A DNA stretch of 64,000 bases from Candidatus Margulisiibacteriota bacterium. Its GTDB lineage: Bacteria; Margulisbacteria; WOR-1; O2-12-FULL-45-9; XYB2-FULL-48-7. Below, piece by piece: positions 61,388 to 64,000 of this stretch. The DNA lies in the NCBI GenBank assembly GCA_041661965.1, contig JBAZTH010000001.1:62001-126000 (forward strand), written 5' to 3'. The notes below the pieces were generated by a model that saw nothing but the letters and a program-made list of their open reading frames with translations, was not told the DNA's origin and did not search any database. How positions within the stretch are numbered: position 1 is the first letter of the stretch; every line of letters starts with the position of its first letter. The translations under genes and the position numbers were made by a program.

Positions 61388-62464
61388 ATGGTTTACAAAA
61401 TAACTTTAATACCAGGTGACGGGATCGGGCCAGAAGTTTCAACCGCGGCCCGGCGCTGCGTTGACGCGACCGGCGTTAAGATCGATTGGGAGATCGCCGA
61501 GGCGGGAGCGGATGTCATCGCGAAGTATGGGACGCCGCTTCCTGATTCTACGCTCGCTTCGATCCGGAAGAATAAGATCGCTTTGAAGGGGCCGCTGACG
61601 ACCCCCATCGGGACCGGCTTCCGCTCCGTTAACGTCGCGATCCGTAAAGAACTCGATCTTTACGCCTGCCTGCGGCCGACCAGGTCATATAAAGGGGTCA
61701 GGTCGCGTTACGAGGACATCGATCTGGTCATTGTCCGGGAAAACACGGAAGATCTTTACGCCGGAATTGAGTTTGAAGAAGGGAAGCCGGAGACCAAAAC
61801 GTTAATTTCCGAGATCGAAAAGCTCTCTAAAAAGAAGATCCGGCCGGATTCCGGCATTTCCATCAAGCCGATCTCGGTCTTCGGCTCAAAACGGATCGTT
61901 AAATTCGCGTTTGAGTACGCCGTTAAACACGGCCGTAAAAAAGTGACCGCCATTTCCAAGGCTAACATTATGAAGTTTACCGACGGGCTCTTCTTTAAGG
62001 CGGCCCAAGAAGTTGCCAAGGAATATCCCGGTATCGAATATGAAGAACGGCTGATCGACAATATGTGCATGCAGTTGGTGCAAAAACCGGAGCTTTACGA
62101 CGTGTTATGTTTGCCTAACCTTTACGGCGATATCCTTTCCGACCTTTGCGCCGGCCTGATCGGCGGTTTGGGGCTCGCTCCGGGGGCTAATCTGGGAGAA
62201 GACATCGCGGTGTTTGAAGCGATCCACGGTTCGGCTCCTAAATACGCGGGGCAAAACAAAGTTAATCCGACGGCGATGATCCTGTCCGCTGTTTTAATGC
62301 TTAATTATCTTGGTGAAACAGAAGCGGCCAATCGCTTGGACGCGGCGGTAGCCAAAGTGATTGCCGGGAAGAAGAACGTGACTTACGACCTCAAGGACGA
62401 CCGGAACGACCCGTCAGCGGTTGGAACTTCACAGATGGCCGACGCGGTTATTGCCGCTTTATAA
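61388..62464 (+). CDS. icd: Isocitrate dehydrogenase, NAD-type family (358 aa)
   Basis: Oxidative decarboxylation of isocitrate to 2-oxoglutarate in the TCA branch. Family motifs: ITLIPGDGIGPEVS, FRSVNVAIRKELDLYACLRP (substrate Ser/Asn/Arg set typical of isocitrate rather than isopropylmalate), VIVRENTEDLYAGIEFEEG, NLYGDILSDLCAGLIGGLGLAPGANLG-type segment, and VFEAIHGSAPKYAGQNKVNPTA, whose sequence points to NAD rather than NADP. Homoisocitrate or isopropylmalate dehydrogenase cannot be fully excluded. The 3' end overlaps the convergent beta-lactamase-like gene by 82 bp. Confidence 0.9.
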   Translation: MVYKITLIPGDGIGPEVSTAARRCVDATGVKIDWEIAEAGADVIAKYGTPLPDSTLASIRKNKIALKGPLTTPIGTGFRSVNVAIRKELDLYACLRPTRSYKGVRSRYEDIDLVIVRENTEDLYAGIEFEEGKPETKTLISEIEKLSKKKIRPDSGISIKPISVFGSKRIVKFAFEYAVKHGRKKVTAISKANIMKFTDGLFFKAAQEVAKEYPGIEYEERLIDNMCMQLVQKPELYDVLCLPNLYGDILSDLCAGLIGGLGLAPGANLGEDIAVFEAIHGSAPKYAGQNKVNPTAMILSAVLMLNYLGETEAANRLDAAVAKVIAGKKNVTYDLKDDRNDPSAVGTSQMADAVIAAL

Positions 62465-63426
62465 AGCCGTTTTTTGACGACCTTACGATAAACCTTCTTT
62501 TTAATTCGTTTGACCCGCCGACGTTTTTTTAGTTTTTTCTTAATAACCGGCTTTGGAAAGATGACTTTTTTCCCGGTGTACTCTTCATAGGCGGCTTGAG
62601 AGAGGGAGTTGATTAGTTTTCGGGCGTTTTTCTTCTGGCTAAAATTACTGGTGAAGATCCCCAGGATATAATTACCGGCTGGAGTGTAGACCACGCCAAT
62701 ATCATTTAATATTCCGGTGAGATTCCCGGTCTTATCGGCGATCGGGGTTCCCGACGGGACGCCGCGCCAGAGTCCCCAGCGGTATTTTTGGTTCCGCATG
62801 AACTTGAGCATCTCCGTGACCGAGCTCTCGCTGAACCCTTGCCGTTGCTCGATCCTGGCGACCAGGTGGGCCATGGCCAATGGTGTAGTCAGGTTCCGCC
62901 TGGGGAGCGGCGGCTCCCGCAGCATGGTGGGATCGGCAATAACAATCTCGCTTAATCCCTGGGCTTGCAGATAGCCATTGATCGCGTCGAGCCCCAGATT
63001 ATCGACGACGATCTTGGTTGCGGTGTTGTCGGAGTGCATGATCATCAAAGAGATCAACCGACGGAGAGAATAATAGCGCCCGCACGGGGTCCACTGTAAA
63101 ATACCGGATCCGCCCAGTCGGTCTTGCGGTCGGTAACAGACCTTGGTGTCAAGATTTAACAGACTATTCTCCGCCAAAGCGTAAGCGGCCGCCATGACTG
63201 GGACCTTGCCGACCGAGGCGGTTGGGAACTCCCGGGATCCGTTGATCGTCAGTTCTTTGCCGGTCCCAAGGTCGATGAAGGCGAGCCCGACTTTTTGCCC
63301 GTAAGGGGTCGTGAGTTTGACGAAGCGGTCATAGAGGGCTTGTTCTTTGTCCGGCGTTAGGTCGGCGCGGACAGACAGAGCAAAAACCTGACAAAATAGA
63401 ACTACTAGAATGAAATATCTCGACAT
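62383..63426 (-). CDS. Class A beta-lactamase-like serine hydrolase (347 aa)
   Basis: A signal peptide (YFILVVLFCQVFALSVRA) precedes a class A fold. The motifs are FPTASVGKVP (SxxK) near residue 75, MIMHSDNTAT (SDN) and IADKTGN (KTG). The omega-loop reads REPPLPRRNLTTP, keeping the Glu but with Pro instead of the usual Asn four residues later. It may be a beta-lactamase or a related peptidoglycan hydrolase. The C-terminus adds ~60 residues, first highly basic (KKKLKKRRRVKRIKKK) then reading through the end of icd, which looks like a lost stop. ATG 63426 has a leaderless-type promoter 7 nt upstream. Confidence 0.82.
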   Translation of the reverse strand: MSRYFILVVLFCQVFALSVRADLTPDKEQALYDRFVKLTTPYGQKVGLAFIDLGTGKELTINGSREFPTASVGKVPVMAAAYALAENSLLNLDTKVCYRPQDRLGGSGILQWTPCGRYYSLRRLISLMIMHSDNTATKIVVDNLGLDAINGYLQAQGLSEIVIADPTMLREPPLPRRNLTTPLAMAHLVARIEQRQGFSESSVTEMLKFMRNQKYRWGLWRGVPSGTPIADKTGNLTGILNDIGVVYTPAGNYILGIFTSNFSQKKNARKLINSLSQAAYEEYTGKKVIFPKPVIKKKLKKRRRVKRIKKKVYRKVVKKRLYKAAITASAICEVPTADGSFRSSLRS

Positions 63427-63433
63427 TAGGTGA

Positions 63434-63442
63434 ATTATAACA
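63434..63442 (-). promoter_or_regulatory. Extended -10 promoter of beta-lactamase-like gene, leaderless type
   Basis: Minus strand TGTTATAAT ends 7 nt before ATG 63426; no ribosome site. Confidence 0.57.
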
Positions 63443-63451
63443 TAGCAAGAC

Positions 63452-63630
63452 AACCGCGACGTTCAGTCGCGGTTATAAATAGTTTGACTGCTAAAAATCT
63501 AGAATCCATGGAAACCTGCGGCAATATCGCCGCGGTTTCCTGGCTTAATTTAACCGCGCAATTAATTGCGCGGTTAATTGGAAGCCGAGACGATATTGCC
63601 TGCCTGCCGGTAGGCAGGTCTCAGGCTTCC
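63452..63630. repeat. Cluster of four consecutive hairpin-forming inverted repeats
   Basis: This ~310-bp gap holds no gene. It contains AACCGCGAC/GTCGCGGTT (63452-63474), GGAAACC-GCGGC/GCCGC-GGTTTCC (63510-63540), a perfect 28-bp palindrome centred on AATT (63550-63577), and GGAAGCC-GAGAC/GTCTC-GGCTTCC (63580-63630) enclosing a CCTGCC/GGCAGG core. GGCAATATCG (63520) and CGATATTGCC (63591) pair across the block. Confidence 0.7.
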
Positions 63631-63705
63631 AAAATAACGAGTATCATTTGTTTAATCGTTAACCGAGGCGTTTAGCCTAGGTTGATTAACTTGTGTCGTT
63701 ATTAT

Positions 63706-63714
63706 TGCTATAAT
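63706..63714 (+). promoter_or_regulatory. Extended -10 promoter of tautomerase gene
   Basis: TGCTATAAT, with a short leader holding AGGAGGGG before ATG 63736. Confidence 0.6.
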
Positions 63715-63735
63715 AATCGCCAGGAGGGGATAATT

Positions 63736-63915
63736 ATGCCGATCGTTAGAGTTGAGATGTGGGCCGGCCGCGACAAGGAGACCAAAGCCAAACTGATCCA
63801 GGAAGTGACTAAAACGGTTTGCGACGTTACCAAGTGTCCGCCGGAGGCGGTTATCGTCGTGATCGATGAGATTCCGAAAGAAAATTGGGGCCAGAACGGC
63901 AAACAGGGAGGCTAA
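63736..63915 (+). CDS. 4-oxalocrotonate tautomerase-family protein (59 aa)
   Basis: Short beta-alpha-beta subunit of the tautomerase superfamily. It starts MPIVRVEMWAGRDKETK, so Met removal would expose the catalytic N-terminal Pro. Later parts, LIQEVTKTVCDVTKCPPEAVIVVIDEIPKENWG, match the family helix and second strand. Such enzymes isomerise keto-enol compounds as hexamers; the physiological substrate here is unknown. AGGAGGGG precedes the ATG. It is followed after 2 bp by the yqeY start. Confidence 0.88.
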   Translation: MPIVRVEMWAGRDKETKAKLIQEVTKTVCDVTKCPPEAVIVVIDEIPKENWGQNGKQGG

Positions 63916-63917
63916 TC

Positions 63918-64000
63918 GTGGAACAAAGCGAATTATTAAAGAAAATTAATGGCGATTTGATGAAAGCGATGAAGAATAAGGACGAATTCCGGCTGGCGGT
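63918..64000 (+). CDS. yqeY: YqeY/GatB-like protein, N-terminal fragment
   Basis: The frame starts with GTG at 63918, with GGGAGG upstream, and is cut by the right edge after 27 codons. The visible part (SELLKKINGDLMKAMKNKDEFRL) matches the first helix of the YqeY family, which is related to the tail of GatB and may bind tRNA or assist amidotransferases. Only the first helix can be judged, so this rests on limited sequence. Confidence 0.6.
   Translation, partial: MEQSELLKKINGDLMKAMKNKDEFRLA

Overview
The window looks like a chromosomal segment of an uncultured, moderately GC-rich, diderm bacterium. Evidence for an outer membrane is indirect: a beta-barrel-like exported protein at 28651-29496 and several exported or lipoprotein-type products. 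Gene content and order (ddl-ftsQ-ftsZ; rny-ymdB; leaderless starts; giant TPR proteins) fit a lineage near Margulisbacteria/Saganbacteria, but that placement is inference. There is no phage, insertion sequence or CRISPR array.

Layout. 1-17127 (minus): one operon-like block of four very long genes: a 2144-residue multi-pass membrane protein, an exported GH26-like/TPR protein without its catalytic acid, and two tandem GH8-TPR proteins (the last runs off the left edge). 17276-18583 (plus): a divergent unknown protein with a likely membrane hairpin. 18578-22856 (minus): GT2, radical SAM/SPASM and GT5-like genes in one overlapping operon. 22945-29496 (plus): a small unknown gene, a GH26 lipoprotein, then two sugar-type ABC permeases, an exported GH26-CBM9 protein, a CBM11/CIA30-like protein and a beta-barrel. 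29499-37627 (plus): pth, mfd, mazG, ftsH and formiminotransferase, with three small unknown genes on the minus strand. 37645-40147 (minus): two unknown proteins sharing an N-terminal domain. 40264-53443: valS, ymdB/rny/recA/cinA-C/pgsA, a pseudouridine synthase, GH77 plus ROK kinase, lysC, plsY. 53461-54056: a tRNA-Pro locus with a GIY-YIG cassette and broken tRNA copies. 54135-64000: ROK-like protein, exported phosphatase, marC/ftsZ/ftsQ/ddl, a beta-repeat protein, icd, a class A beta-lactamase-like gene, a tautomerase and the start of yqeY.

Two promoter classes separate the genes. Housekeeping genes have extended -10 boxes (TGnTAYAAT), and seven of them sit 6-9 nt from the start codon, which predicts leaderless mRNAs. 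The polysaccharide genes and the unknown giant genes instead have a second promoter type, TGAAATT-N15-(C/T)GA(T/C/G)A-like. I found nine copies, all with a spacer of exactly 15 nt. Their geometry resembles the sigma-28 family (-35 TAAA, N15, GCCGATAA). They precede the giant GH8 block (twice), the 17276 gene, the GT5/rSAM/GT2 operon, the ABC/GH26 operon, the unknown pair at 40147, GH77-ROK, the ROK-like gene and the beta-repeat protein. I propose that these genes form one regulon for making, remodelling or using an unidentified polysaccharide. This is the best candidate here for an undescribed system.
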